From JAFAGX01 sp035624085 (lineage in GTDB: Bacteria > Acidobacteriota > Terriglobia > Terriglobales > Acidobacteriaceae): a DNA stretch of 32,545 nucleotides. Made by a program: the position numbers and the translations under genes. Shown one piece after another: positions 1 through 7,811 of the stretch. Location of the stretch: NCBI GenBank assembly GCA_035624085.1, contig DASPSE010000250.1, positions 1-32,545 of the forward strand, read 5' to 3'. The notes beneath the pieces were generated by a model. That model did no database searches and was not told the origin of the DNA. It was given only the letters and a program-made list of their open reading frames with translations. Position 1 is the stretch's first letter. Each line of letters starts with the position of its first letter.

Positions 1-166
1 ATGAAGTAGTGCCAGGTTGGCAGTTTTTAGGAATTGTGGACCAGCCTGTTACCAAACGGAAAGTTCGTCGTTTTGTCCAGCCCGCGTCGCCCTACTGTTG
101 AATCAGGTTGGCTCCGTCCGTGACTGCCTGCGGGAATCAGATTCATCACGTTGAACCCACCAGCTG

Positions 167-196
167 CCAGCCGGGACCATGTCTGGTCCCGACTGG
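167..196. terminator. Hairpin downstream of the porin gene
   Basis: An imperfect 13-bp inverted repeat (arms 167-179 and 184-196, 12 of 13 pairs) with a 4-nt loop lies 45 bp past the porin stop. No T-tract follows on the minus strand, so it is not a canonical intrinsic terminator; it may only stabilise the 3' end. A weaker TAGGGT/ACCCTA pair follows between it and the gene. Positions 1-166 show nothing recognisable. Confidence 0.4.
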
Positions 197-241
197 CGCG
201 GTGGTCCTAGGGTGGAGCATGCGACCCTAAGCCCCCTCAAC

Positions 242-1984
242 CTAGAATGTGTAGATCAGGTCGAACTGAAGCCGGTTCAGATAGGGCTCCACTTGACCTG
301 CCTTGGTGATCGATGGAACAGACGTGTTGTAGTTGTTGAACAACGCCACGTTGTTCTCCAGGAATGTGTTCAGAGCACGGCCGTGCCACCAGGTGAAGCT
401 GGCAATCGTGTTGGCCCGCAGCTTCCAGAGCGCGTAGAAACGGTTCTGCAAGATGTTGGTGGGTGCTCGCTGATCGCTCTCAACAAAGGAGGCGATCGCC
501 GCATCCTGCTCTTCTCGATACCAGTTGTAGCCGAACTGCACGTCGTTCTTGTTCTTGGTTTGGCCCAGGCTGAAGTCGAAGCCGTACTCTTTGTTCTGGC
601 TTCCCAGGCTGGAGATAACCTTGCCTTTAGTATCGAGCGGATGTGGCTCCGCATCCGGGTTATCCAGGAACTCGATCAGCAAGTTGATTGGCAACCGTGC
701 GATCCCATCCTGGATTTGGTTGTTCTCGATGAAATCTACATAGTTATATCCGGAATAGAAGTGGACCAGGCCTTTCGAATCGACATAGGTGGCGTTGGTC
801 ATGCCGTTCGGCGCGAACACGCAGGGCGCAAACGCGGGGAAGCTAAGACCTTTGGCGCAACCCTGTCCTTCGCCGGGCACGGGAATACCGGTGATCGGAG
901 TTGTGGTTCCGGTGGGCAGATATCCCGTGCTGGTAGCCCCTACCGCGAACGCGCTGGATTGGAGAATCTCGTCGGGGCGGTTCCATTTCATCGATAAGAG
1001 GGTAGGCGTGGCTGTCCAGGGCCCGGCCTGGATGCGGGCGGAAACTTGTCCTCCCGTAGTGTAGGCAGTTTGTGATGGAATTCCGGGTTTGCCGTTCGGC
1101 TTGTCGATCAGGAGCTCGATGGCTTGTGCGCTGAAGTTTTTGATCGGTCCGGAGAAATCGAACGAAAGCTTTTCGACGAAGCCTTCCGGGTTGATGTCCG
1201 GATCGAATGTCACCGAAGTGCGTTGCCAGGTGTAGGCGAACTTTCCGCCGGTGAGCGAAAGCCAGCTGTAAGCCACCGGATTGTAGGTGACGTAGCCACG
1301 ATCCAGGGCGATGGTCTTGCGGTCAAGGTCGTTGGTCAAAGTCTCGTTGGTGCTGGTCGGATTGCCGAGCGCGCCTGTGGCCAACGCAAGGCCGCCGACG
1401 AAGTCCTCGTTCAGCTGACCGTCGACGCCGAAACGAACGCGGATACGCGCCTGATTCAGGTCGGGTACGCCCTGCTGGAAATAATCTTCACCGCGGACCC
1501 GCACGTCACCACTAAACCGGAAACGTCCGGCCAAGGCTTGCAGAGCACTCAATTGGCGGCTGGTGTCCTGCTCCTTGGTGTTTACGGCGGCGAGCTCAGT
1601 CTTGACTTCGGTCGCGTTGTTGGACGCTTGCTCCGCGATTTTCTGAGCATCGGCGGCTGACTGCTGGGCCTGGACCGCCGCACTCTGCGCCTGGTCTACG
1701 CTGCTCTGCGCTTTCTGTGCAGCCGAATTGGCCTGCTGAGCGGAAGAGACGAGTTGCTGGAGTTGTGATCTTAATTGCTCAACCAACTCGTTCTGCCGCT
1801 TGATCTGTTGCTGTTGAGCACTGATCGCATCTCGTAGCTCCTGGACCTCCTTGGCCGAAGCTGCTGCTGGCTTAGGGGGCGCCTTCTTGGTTGGTTTTGG
1901 CGGGGGAGACGATTGGGCGTGAAGAACCGCGGCTAAACTAAACACCACAACCGCGGCAGTAAATGATCTTAACCTCGCTTCCAT
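242..1984 (-). CDS. Coiled-coil putative outer-membrane porin
   Basis: 580 residues. A signal peptide (about 1-23, ending in LHAQ) is followed by a Pro/Lys-rich linker (about 24-42), a Gln/Ala-rich heptad region (about 45-145) likely to form a periplasmic coiled coil, and a C-terminal region (about 155-580) of alternating hydrophobic strands ending in DLIYTF, the C-terminal aromatic signature of outer-membrane beta barrels. This layout matches putative porins that carry an N-terminal coiled-coil trimerisation or peptidoglycan-spacing segment. It should allow passive diffusion of small solutes; the substrate cannot be read from sequence. The ATG at 1984 is preceded by AAGGAG at good spacing. 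It is the last gene after an Rrf2 regulator and an ABC-permease fossil on the same strand, hinting at a former solute-uptake locus. Confidence 0.8.
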   Translation of the reverse strand: MEARLRSFTAAVVVFSLAAVLHAQSSPPPKPTKKAPPKPAAASAKEVQELRDAISAQQQQIKRQNELVEQLRSQLQQLVSSAQQANSAAQKAQSSVDQAQSAAVQAQQSAADAQKIAEQASNNATEVKTELAAVNTKEQDTSRQLSALQALAGRFRFSGDVRVRGEDYFQQGVPDLNQARIRVRFGVDGQLNEDFVGGLALATGALGNPTSTNETLTNDLDRKTIALDRGYVTYNPVAYSWLSLTGGKFAYTWQRTSVTFDPDINPEGFVEKLSFDFSGPIKNFSAQAIELLIDKPNGKPGIPSQTAYTTGGQVSARIQAGPWTATPTLLSMKWNRPDEILQSSAFAVGATSTGYLPTGTTTPITGIPVPGEGQGCAKGLSFPAFAPCVFAPNGMTNATYVDSKGLVHFYSGYNYVDFIENNQIQDGIARLPINLLIEFLDNPDAEPHPLDTKGKVISSLGSQNKEYGFDFSLGQTKNKNDVQFGYNWYREEQDAAIASFVESDQRAPTNILQNRFYALWKLRANTIASFTWWHGRALNTFLENNVALFNNYNTSVPSITKAGQVEPYLNRLQFDLIYTF

Positions 1985-2172
1985 GGTTCATGCTCCTTTG
2001 TTTGGCGTTGCCTGAAGTCCAACCGCACTCAAGTCCTTAGCGCGATTGGCGTTTTGCTTATGGAATTAAGCCTATTAACTTACTTGTAATTACTAGCGCA
2101 TCACTCCCGGCGGGGAGCGAACTGACGAAGGACTTGCACCCGGGAACTATCGGAGCGGCTTTTTATTTGCTA

Positions 2173-2325
2173 AGGCGCCGGCGCGAGATCCCACTTATGC
2201 TGCATCCGGCGTTCGCTTGTCCTAAACAGCAAGCCGTCCACTATGTATCCGATTGCCACAATCACTGCGATCGCCTGGTTCATTGGGTTCCGATCGCGTC
2301 CTATCATTAACAATTGCCCCAAAAA
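2173..2325 (-). pseudogene. C-terminal fossil of a nitrate/sulfonate-type ABC permease
   Basis: About 50 codons read like the extreme C-terminus of a SsuC/NrtB/TauC-type permease: a GQLLMIGRDRNPMNQ-like stretch, one hydrophobic helix (AIAVIVAIGYIVDGLLF), then the basic tail TSERRMQHKW. The rest of the permease (ATP-binding-partner loop and the other helices) is absent. Upstream the open frame continues only through sequence that overlaps the Rrf2 gene in another frame. No start codon with a ribosome binding site fits. I read it as the remnant of a deleted transporter operon between the Rrf2 regulator and the porin. The alternative is a short real ORF (2170-2529) with a chance transmembrane helix; family assignment is from memory of the tail pattern. 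Confidence 0.5.
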
Positions 2326-2341
2326 CCCAGGCGGAAGATAT

Positions 2342-2827
2342 TCATGACTGCCTCCGCCGTGGACTACCATCACTAACGCACTTGCCTCGTCGCCATTCTT
2401 GTTGAGGCGCCGCTGGGGACTCTTCCGCCACGATGTCTGCCAGTGTCGTTTTCTCCAGAATGTGGGCAGCTGCGTTCCGCACGTCAAGAAAGATCCGATA
2501 GAGCGAGCGATGCTGGGCATCGCGATCAATCAAACTACGCAACTGCTCAGCATCACTAAAAGGCGCTAGCGGCCAATCAATCAGGCGGACGATTTCGCTG
2601 AGTCGAAGTTCCGAAGGCGGGCGGCGCAGTTGATAGCCGCCCTTGGCGCCGCGTATGCTTTCGACCACACGCGCCTCTTTCATCTCACGCAGGATCAGCT
2701 CCAGGAATTTCTGCGGAAGCTGCTCCTCGCAGGCGATGTCACGAATACGTATGGCTCCCTGGTTGTAGTTGCGGGCCAACATCATCATCGCTCGCAGTGC
2801 GTAAAATCCTTTTTGCGAGACTTTCAT
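2342..2827 (-). CDS. Rrf2-family transcriptional regulator
   Basis: 161 residues with the standard Rrf2 layout: an N-terminal winged helix starting MKVSQKGFYALRAM, recognition helix region near LPQKFLELILREM, and the conserved wing RGAKGGYQLRRPP at about residues 59-71. A dimerisation helix and the TLADIVAE end follow. The three-cysteine [2Fe-2S] cluster seen in IscR and NsrR is missing; only Cys33 and a Cys in the C-terminal tail are present, so it probably senses something other than an Fe-S cluster, as CymR-type members do. The last 25 or so residues are basic, low-complexity and unlike the family, possibly readthrough created by the adjacent deletion. A palindrome covers its promoter, so autoregulation is likely. 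Confidence 0.85.
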   Translation of the reverse strand: MKVSQKGFYALRAMMMLARNYNQGAIRIRDIACEEQLPQKFLELILREMKEARVVESIRGAKGGYQLRRPPSELRLSEIVRLIDWPLAPFSDAEQLRSLIDRDAQHRSLYRIFLDVRNAAAHILEKTTLADIVAEESPAAPQQEWRRGKCVSDGSPRRRQS

Positions 2828-2837
2828 TTCGCCTGGG

Positions 2838-2872
2838 AGTATATAAAAGAAACTCTATTAAGTAAATAGAGT
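2838..2872 (-). promoter_or_regulatory. Rrf2 promoter with overlapping palindromic operator
   Basis: A perfect inverted repeat ACTCTATT-N5-AATAGAGT occupies 2852-2872. On the minus strand a -35-like TTTACT (2866-2861) lies in its centre, followed 17 bp later by TATACT (2843-2838). The start codon is only 10 bp after the -10 box, implying a nearly leaderless transcript. An operator over the -35 box suits autorepression by the Rrf2 protein. Confidence 0.55.
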
Positions 2873-3063
2873 ATTTAGAGATACGGCGAAACCTGTTGCT
2901 TCTGGGTGGCTACGTGACCGGAAAACGCTCCCTAAGGAGTAGTCTTGTCAGCGCGAAAATAGGCGTGTACGCCAGTTTTGGCGAGTGCATGCAATTTCCT
3001 GCACCTGCGCAGTAAGGCGTTCCGAGGCGAGTTTGAATTGTTACATCAGCCGACAGGTACAAT

Positions 3064-3489
3064 CTATTGCTGATCGGCAGCTTTGCAACTTTTTGCTACT
3101 GTGCGCACGTCCGTTTGCACGTTACCGACCTGGAACGGCACGCCATCGACCCCATGCACAGTGTCGGCGGGATTGCTCCCCGCCTTTTCGGGCCGCACAC
3201 CAGTTTTGACGGTTCCAGACAGGATTCGCCCCTTGACCTCGACTTCATGGCGAAGATAGTTATCAAGTTTGTTTCCAACTCCCTTTAGCACGTATATGCT
3301 GCCCGTCTTATCCTCAATCAGGATATAGTTCCCGCGTTCGCCCCGCAGACAGCCTTGCACCGTAGTGTTTTTAGACGCTGCGGTGTCGTCCGAGGAGGGT
3401 GCCGATGGAGCCGAAGACTGTTGAGCAACGAGCGCCGCGGTGAGTAGCAGAAACGCGGCAACGCCAAATGCGACGCGAACATAATGCAT
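3064..3489 (-). CDS. Small secreted DUF5818-like protein
   Basis: 141 residues: a signal peptide (about 1-22, ALVAQQ), a Ser/Ala-rich linker, then a compact beta domain with TVQGCLRGERGNYILIEDKTG and VYVLKG-like strands followed by the HEVEVKGRI strand. This resembles the OB-like DUF5818 family common in acidobacterial genomes, where function is unknown; it probably acts in the periplasm or outside the cell. Start ATG 3489 has a strong GGAGGAGG site 8 bp upstream. The gene stands alone, with a dyad 39 bp upstream of its start. Confidence 0.7.
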   Translation of the reverse strand: MHYVRVAFGVAAFLLLTAALVAQQSSAPSAPSSDDTAASKNTTVQGCLRGERGNYILIEDKTGSIYVLKGVGNKLDNYLRHEVEVKGRILSGTVKTGVRPEKAGSNPADTVHGVDGVPFQVGNVQTDVRTVAKSCKAADQQ

Positions 3490-3527
3490 AGAGAACCTCC
3501 TCCTATACTTTAAGATTTTACGAGCTT

Positions 3528-3546
3528 ATCTACAGTACTTGTAGAT
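3528..3546. promoter_or_regulatory. Perfect dyad ATCTACA-N5-TGTAGAT
   Basis: A 7-bp perfect inverted repeat with 5-bp spacer lies 39 bp upstream of the DUF5818-like start, where an operator would be expected. The TATCTACA half also occurs at 9467-9474 upstream of the PstS-like gene, so a shared regulator is possible but unproven. Confidence 0.4.
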
Positions 3547-3757
3547 TCTAAGCCATGGTTGAGCGCTTTTGGCAGCATTTTGCATCTATCGTGGCATCGT
3601 AAAAGGTAGGGACAGTGGGCCGAGACAAGTTTTAACCGACGCCCCTTCAGTCAATGTGGCCATACGCAAGAAATCCTCAGGCCGGCTGCGACCAGCTGCG
3701 TTTTCTTTGCATCCCGAAAGACGAGTGTTTTGGCATTCCTCAAATACCAGTCCTGCT

Positions 3758-6637
3758 TTAGGGCGGCGTAATAGTAATACACACTGGGGGCACCGTGGTG
3801 TATAGGGTGTCATTTACAGTCATAGCTGCCGTAAGCGGCACTTGCGCAATACCCTGGTTCGTTGTCTGACAAGCATTTTGCTGAAACGCAGTCGTGAACA
3901 GACTTTCCGGCGGAGTGTAGGTTACCGGTTCGTTCCCCAGCGCGGATTGAGCATAAGCACCGCATTTCTTGAAACCTCCTGGCATTGTCAGGCAGCCCGG
4001 CCCATCGTCCAGGTAAAAGCAAGCATGGCCCGGATCCCCGTCATACAAGGAGATGCAACCCAGAGTCCAAGTGACCTCTGTGTCGGCAGGAGCATTCTGG
4101 ATTACCGCACTGAAATCGAAAGTGCTAGATCCTGCCTGCAGCGTAGCGGAGGCAGGCAGGATTGCAATGGATGGCGTCATGTTTGGTTCAACGGTTACGG
4201 TTGCGGTTGCTTGCGAACTGGGATCGGCATTCGCGCTGGCGGTCACCGTTACAGTGTTATTCGGGGTCGGCACCGTCTGCGGAGCGGTGTAGGTAGCACT
4301 CGCCGGGTCCGTCCCGTTGTCCACAATCGTGCCGCAGGTCAGGCCACTGCAATTCTGACCAGAAAGGCCCCAGGAGACGCCGTAGTTCGTCGTGTTCGTC
4401 ACGGTCGCGTTGAAGATCTGGCTCTGCCCGACGATCAATGTCGGGTTCGTTGGGGCTAAACTTACTTGAATCGGGAGCGGCGCTGCAGTTATTGTGACGG
4501 TTGCCGCTGGGGACGTCGTGGTGCCGTTAGCCGCAGAAATCGCCGTGACCTGCACCTGCGCGGGAGTGGGAACTGTCGCAGGTGCAAGATAGGTTGCGGT
4601 CGTCACGTTCTCCACCGGTAAACTCCAGGAAATCGTGCCGATGGTCGAATCGCCTCCGACTTCTCCGTTCACCGCAAAACTGACCGCAGGGTCACTGGTG
4701 CCGGTCACAGTCGCGGTAAACTCTTGTCCCAAATTGGCCTGCACGCTAGCCGAGAGAGGCGCCAGCGTGACTTGTATTACCGGAGCAGTGCCGATGGTCG
4801 CAGTAGCAGTCCCCGTCGTCTTGTTGTCCTGGTTGGAAATTGCTTCGATCTCAACCGTCGCCGGATTAGGAACCGCGGCGGGTGCGGTGTAATTTCCGTT
4901 GACATCGATCGAACCAGTTGTATTGATGTTGCCACCCGTAACGTGGTTGACTTGCCAGGTAACGGTCTGGTTCTGCGCGTTGGTGACCTGTGCGGTGTAC
5001 GCTTGGATCCCGTTTACTACAACATTGGCCGCGGACGGAGACACCGTCACAGTGATCTGCGGCGGAGATCCCGGTTCCAAATTGACCGTAGCTGAACCGG
5101 ATGCACTCGGCTGGGCGTTCGACACGGCGGTAACTGTCACTGAAAACGAGGCTGCAACCTGAGCCGGAGGCGTGTAGGTAGCAGTGTTGTTTGCTCCTGC
5201 CTGGATGGTGCCGACAGTTGGGCTTCCTCCGGGATTTCCATCCACTTGCCAGGATACCGAACTGTTGGTGACACCAGTCACTGTGGCGCTAAACACCTGC
5301 GGCGGAGAGGCTGAAAAAAGCGTGGCCGTGTTGGGAGACACCGTGACCACCGCATCCCCAACCGGAGGGATGACCGTTACAGTCGCACTGGCCGCTTTGG
5401 TGGAGTTGGCGTTAGAGACAGCCGTAATCGTTATTGGTTCTCCCGGAACCTGGAAGGGACCGGTGTAGGTTGCCTGGTTGGTGCCAACAATTGGCACAAG
5501 CGTTCCCAGATTGCTGCTGATATCGGTAGGTTCGTTTCCATTCAGCAGCCAGCTCACGGATGTGTCGCTGGCTCCGCTCACCGTTGCCGTAAATACTGTC
5601 GACTGCCCGAAGTACACCGTCGCTGAAGTAGGTGAAATCGCGACTACCGCATTCGGCGGCGGGATCGATACGGTGATCGACGCTTCGGCGGACAGCGAAG
5701 AATCGGACGTGGAGGTTGCGATCACGTACGCATTGCTTGTAGTAGCAACCGTCGCGGGCGCGGTATACGTTGCGGTATTGTTAGGGCCGGCGACGATTGA
5801 TCCCACTCCGTCTACTTTCCATGTCACTGAAGCGCCAGCGGTGCCGCCGACCGTCGCGGTAAATAGCACGCTTTCCCCTTCGAAGATGCTGGAGGACGTC
5901 GGCGAAATATAAACCCCTGTTACCGTCGGTGGTTTCGATATGGTCACAGTTGACGATGCGGTTACTGAGGGGTACTCGCTCGAAACCGCCGTGATCGTGA
6001 CTTCCTTTCCCGCAGGAACCTGAGCCGGAGCGGTAAAGACCGCCTCGTCCTGAGAGGCTTGCAATGGAACTAGAGTGCCGAAGCTGGAATTGGCACTGGA
6101 GGCTGGCTGCCCATTTAGTTCCCAGTTCACCGACGTGTCTGCAGCTCCGGTCACGCTAGCGGTAAACAGCAGAGTCTGAGCGGTATAAGCCGTGAGAGTA
6201 CTCCCAGAGCTTGCCGTCGGAGAAATCGTGAGGGTCACTGGGACGGGCGTGCCGCTTATGTTCGCCGAAGCGCTTGCAGTCTTGGTGCTGTCAGCTTGGG
6301 CGACTGCAGTAACCGTGACCGCAGGAGGAGTGGGGACGAACAGGGGAGCGGCGTAGTTCCCATTGTTGTCGATCGTTCCAAACGTACTGTTTCCCCCGAC
6401 AATCCCATTAACCAACCAACCTACTGCAGTGTTGTTTGCATTGTTCACAGCCGCAGTGAAGGCTTGTTGCGACCCGGGAGCTAATGTGGTGGTCGTTGGT
6501 GAAATAGAAATGGAGACAGCGGCAACGGGAGTCGTGCCACCGAGTGGGGTAGGCCCCGCTCCTGCACAGCTGGAAAAAGCCACCGCAGCGATGCACAAGA
6601 CCACAACCCCGAAATTGCGAAAAGTATTGTCAAACAT
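3758..6637 (-). CDS. Lipoprotein of nine tandem Ig-like repeats
   Basis: 959 residues. An N-terminal hydrophobic segment ends in AFSSC, so Cys24 is a plausible lipidation site. About nine repeats of 90-105 residues follow, each with the pattern SPxxxxLxxGxxxxFTAxV, a central SVxWxVNG, GTI, YTAPxxVP and VTVTAxSxAxxxxxAxATVTI. This is the bacterial Ig-like fold arrangement of adhesin or surface scaffold proteins. The last unit is divergent and contains five or more cysteines, unlike the others, and may form a disulfide-stapled cap. No catalytic domain is visible. The start at 6637 has a GAGGTGAG site. It lies 50 bp after the hydrolase-fold gene and is probably cotranscribed with it. Role inferred: cell-surface adhesion or matrix binding. 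Confidence 0.75.
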   Translation of the reverse strand: MFDNTFRNFGVVVLCIAAVAFSSCAGAGPTPLGGTTPVAAVSISISPTTTTLAPGSQQAFTAAVNNANNTAVGWLVNGIVGGNSTFGTIDNNGNYAAPLFVPTPPAVTVTAVAQADSTKTASASANISGTPVPVTLTISPTASSGSTLTAYTAQTLLFTASVTGAADTSVNWELNGQPASSANSSFGTLVPLQASQDEAVFTAPAQVPAGKEVTITAVSSEYPSVTASSTVTISKPPTVTGVYISPTSSSIFEGESVLFTATVGGTAGASVTWKVDGVGSIVAGPNNTATYTAPATVATTSNAYVIATSTSDSSLSAEASITVSIPPPNAVVAISPTSATVYFGQSTVFTATVSGASDTSVSWLLNGNEPTDISSNLGTLVPIVGTNQATYTGPFQVPGEPITITAVSNANSTKAASATVTVIPPVGDAVVTVSPNTATLFSASPPQVFSATVTGVTNSSVSWQVDGNPGGSPTVGTIQAGANNTATYTPPAQVAASFSVTVTAVSNAQPSASGSATVNLEPGSPPQITVTVSPSAANVVVNGIQAYTAQVTNAQNQTVTWQVNHVTGGNINTTGSIDVNGNYTAPAAVPNPATVEIEAISNQDNKTTGTATATIGTAPVIQVTLAPLSASVQANLGQEFTATVTGTSDPAVSFAVNGEVGGDSTIGTISWSLPVENVTTATYLAPATVPTPAQVQVTAISAANGTTTSPAATVTITAAPLPIQVSLAPTNPTLIVGQSQIFNATVTNTTNYGVSWGLSGQNCSGLTCGTIVDNGTDPASATYTAPQTVPTPNNTVTVTASANADPSSQATATVTVEPNMTPSIAILPASATLQAGSSTFDFSAVIQNAPADTEVTWTLGCISLYDGDPGHACFYLDDGPGCLTMPGGFKKCGAYAQSALGNEPVTYTPPESLFTTAFQQNACQTTNQGIAQVPLTAAMTVNDTLYTTVPPVCITITPP

Positions 6638-6687
6638 GATCGCTCACCTCAACTCCATCGCTGTTGCTCGCGAGGCGTTACCGTCGA

Positions 6688-7734
6688 TCAAGGACGCGCG
6701 CGAGGGGCTTGCTTCTCGGGGGACTGAGACTTCTCCAGACTTGCCGCCGCAGGCTGCGGTTCTTTCCCGGAGCGGAGCTGGTCCTTAATCCACTGAAACA
6801 ACCGGCCTCCGGAGCTTGCGGTGTAAAGCTGCAGGTTGCCCTGGTAGCGCATCAGCTGCGCCGACGCCGGAGCAACCGCATCAAGTCGTTCTTTCGCAGG
6901 CTTGGGTGTCACCGGATCATCCAGCAATTGCTGAATCCGTATATGTTGCGAGTGCAATTGCGGCAGCCAAGAAACGGGATCCAAAGGCGCCACTTTTTTT
7001 AAAAACTCGGGCTTCTGGTAGCTTGGCCGCTCTTCCTCCGGGATGAGTGCTGAGCCGGCCATCCAATCCGGCCAGTCTCCCCAGGGATCGAGCACATCGA
7101 TGGCTTTAATTCGGGTGTCTGCTGCAGCAGCCAGAATGGCGATCGCTCCCCCTGACCCTTCCCCAAAAAAGCCGACCTTGTTTAGATCGAGATCGTCGCG
7201 CGAGGCAAGATAATTCAGAATCATCTGTACGTCGTGAACCGAGCTCCCCAGCGATTCCTGCAATTCGCTGACAAACCACTGCTTCATGGGCCGATTCTGG
7301 TAGCGCTGCCCGGTCAGGGCAGATACGAACCCGATCGCGGCAAATCCACCGGAAGTAATGCGAGCGCAATAGCGGTTATCGCGAAAACGGTCGGTTTCGC
7401 TAGGGTAGCCGTACAGGTAGAGAACGACTGGCGGCTTATTCACACCTTTCGGCTTGATGACGTACAAATCGATGGGATCACCGGGGCGCCATTTCACCTG
7501 AAGAAGCTCGCGCGTGAACAGAGCATCATCATCCTTCTCGCCGAGGATTGGGGGCTCTGCATGCAGGTGGCTATTCGTTAACGAAAGCGAACTCCAGTCC
7601 TCCACCTCCGCAGCCCGATGCTGGTCTGCCGAACCGAGCTGAGGAGAGAGTTGTCCCGACCAGCAAGGTGTGCCAAGAAAGAGAACGAAAACCACAATCA
7701 GCGAGATTTGCGCAGGGCTATAAACAAATCGCAT
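6688..7734 (-). CDS. Secreted alpha/beta-hydrolase-fold protein
   Basis: 348 residues with an N-terminal signal peptide (about 1-27). A cap region precedes the core, where VVLYLYGYPSE gives the oxyanion-hole strand-loop and GFFGEGSGGAIAIL holds the nucleophile elbow with Ser194. An acidic residue candidate is Asp272 or Asp273 in QLLDDPVTP. I cannot find the usual catalytic His after the last strand: no His occurs beyond residue 264, and the expected place reads TASSGGRLFQW. It may therefore be a non-catalytic or altered member. The C-terminus (about 321-348) is Pro/Lys/Ala-rich and disordered. Start ATG 7734 has AGAGGAAT upstream. It is flanked by the PstS-like gene upstream and the Ig-repeat lipoprotein downstream, all on the minus strand. 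Confidence 0.7.
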   Translation of the reverse strand: MRFVYSPAQISLIVVFVLFLGTPCWSGQLSPQLGSADQHRAAEVEDWSSLSLTNSHLHAEPPILGEKDDDALFTRELLQVKWRPGDPIDLYVIKPKGVNKPPVVLYLYGYPSETDRFRDNRYCARITSGGFAAIGFVSALTGQRYQNRPMKQWFVSELQESLGSSVHDVQMILNYLASRDDLDLNKVGFFGEGSGGAIAILAAAADTRIKAIDVLDPWGDWPDWMAGSALIPEEERPSYQKPEFLKKVAPLDPVSWLPQLHSQHIRIQQLLDDPVTPKPAKERLDAVAPASAQLMRYQGNLQLYTASSGGRLFQWIKDQLRSGKEPQPAAASLEKSQSPEKQAPRARP

Positions 7735-7755
7735 GCTTTATTCCTCTCGGATGAC

Positions 7756-7785
7756 GGAGGCAGACAACCCAGCGGGTCTGCCTCC
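7756..7785. terminator. Hairpin between PstS-like and hydrolase genes
   Basis: A perfect 10-bp inverted repeat (GGAGGCAGAC at 7756-7765 with GTCTGCCTCC at 7776-7785) lies 26 bp after the PstS-like stop and before the hydrolase ribosome binding site. There is no T-run on the minus strand, so it more likely attenuates or protects the upstream mRNA than stops transcription completely. Confidence 0.5.
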
Positions 7786-7811
7786 TTATTCATCCTCCGA
7801 TGGACCACGAC

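Noticed and set aside
179..997. Long plus-strand frame inside the porin region
   Set aside because: It lies antisense to the porin gene, which has signal peptide, barrel pattern and ribosome binding site; the plus frame has none.
2170..2529. 119-codon frame as an intact gene
   Set aside because: Its first half overlaps the Rrf2 gene in another frame and looks non-protein-like; only the last 50 codons resemble a permease end.
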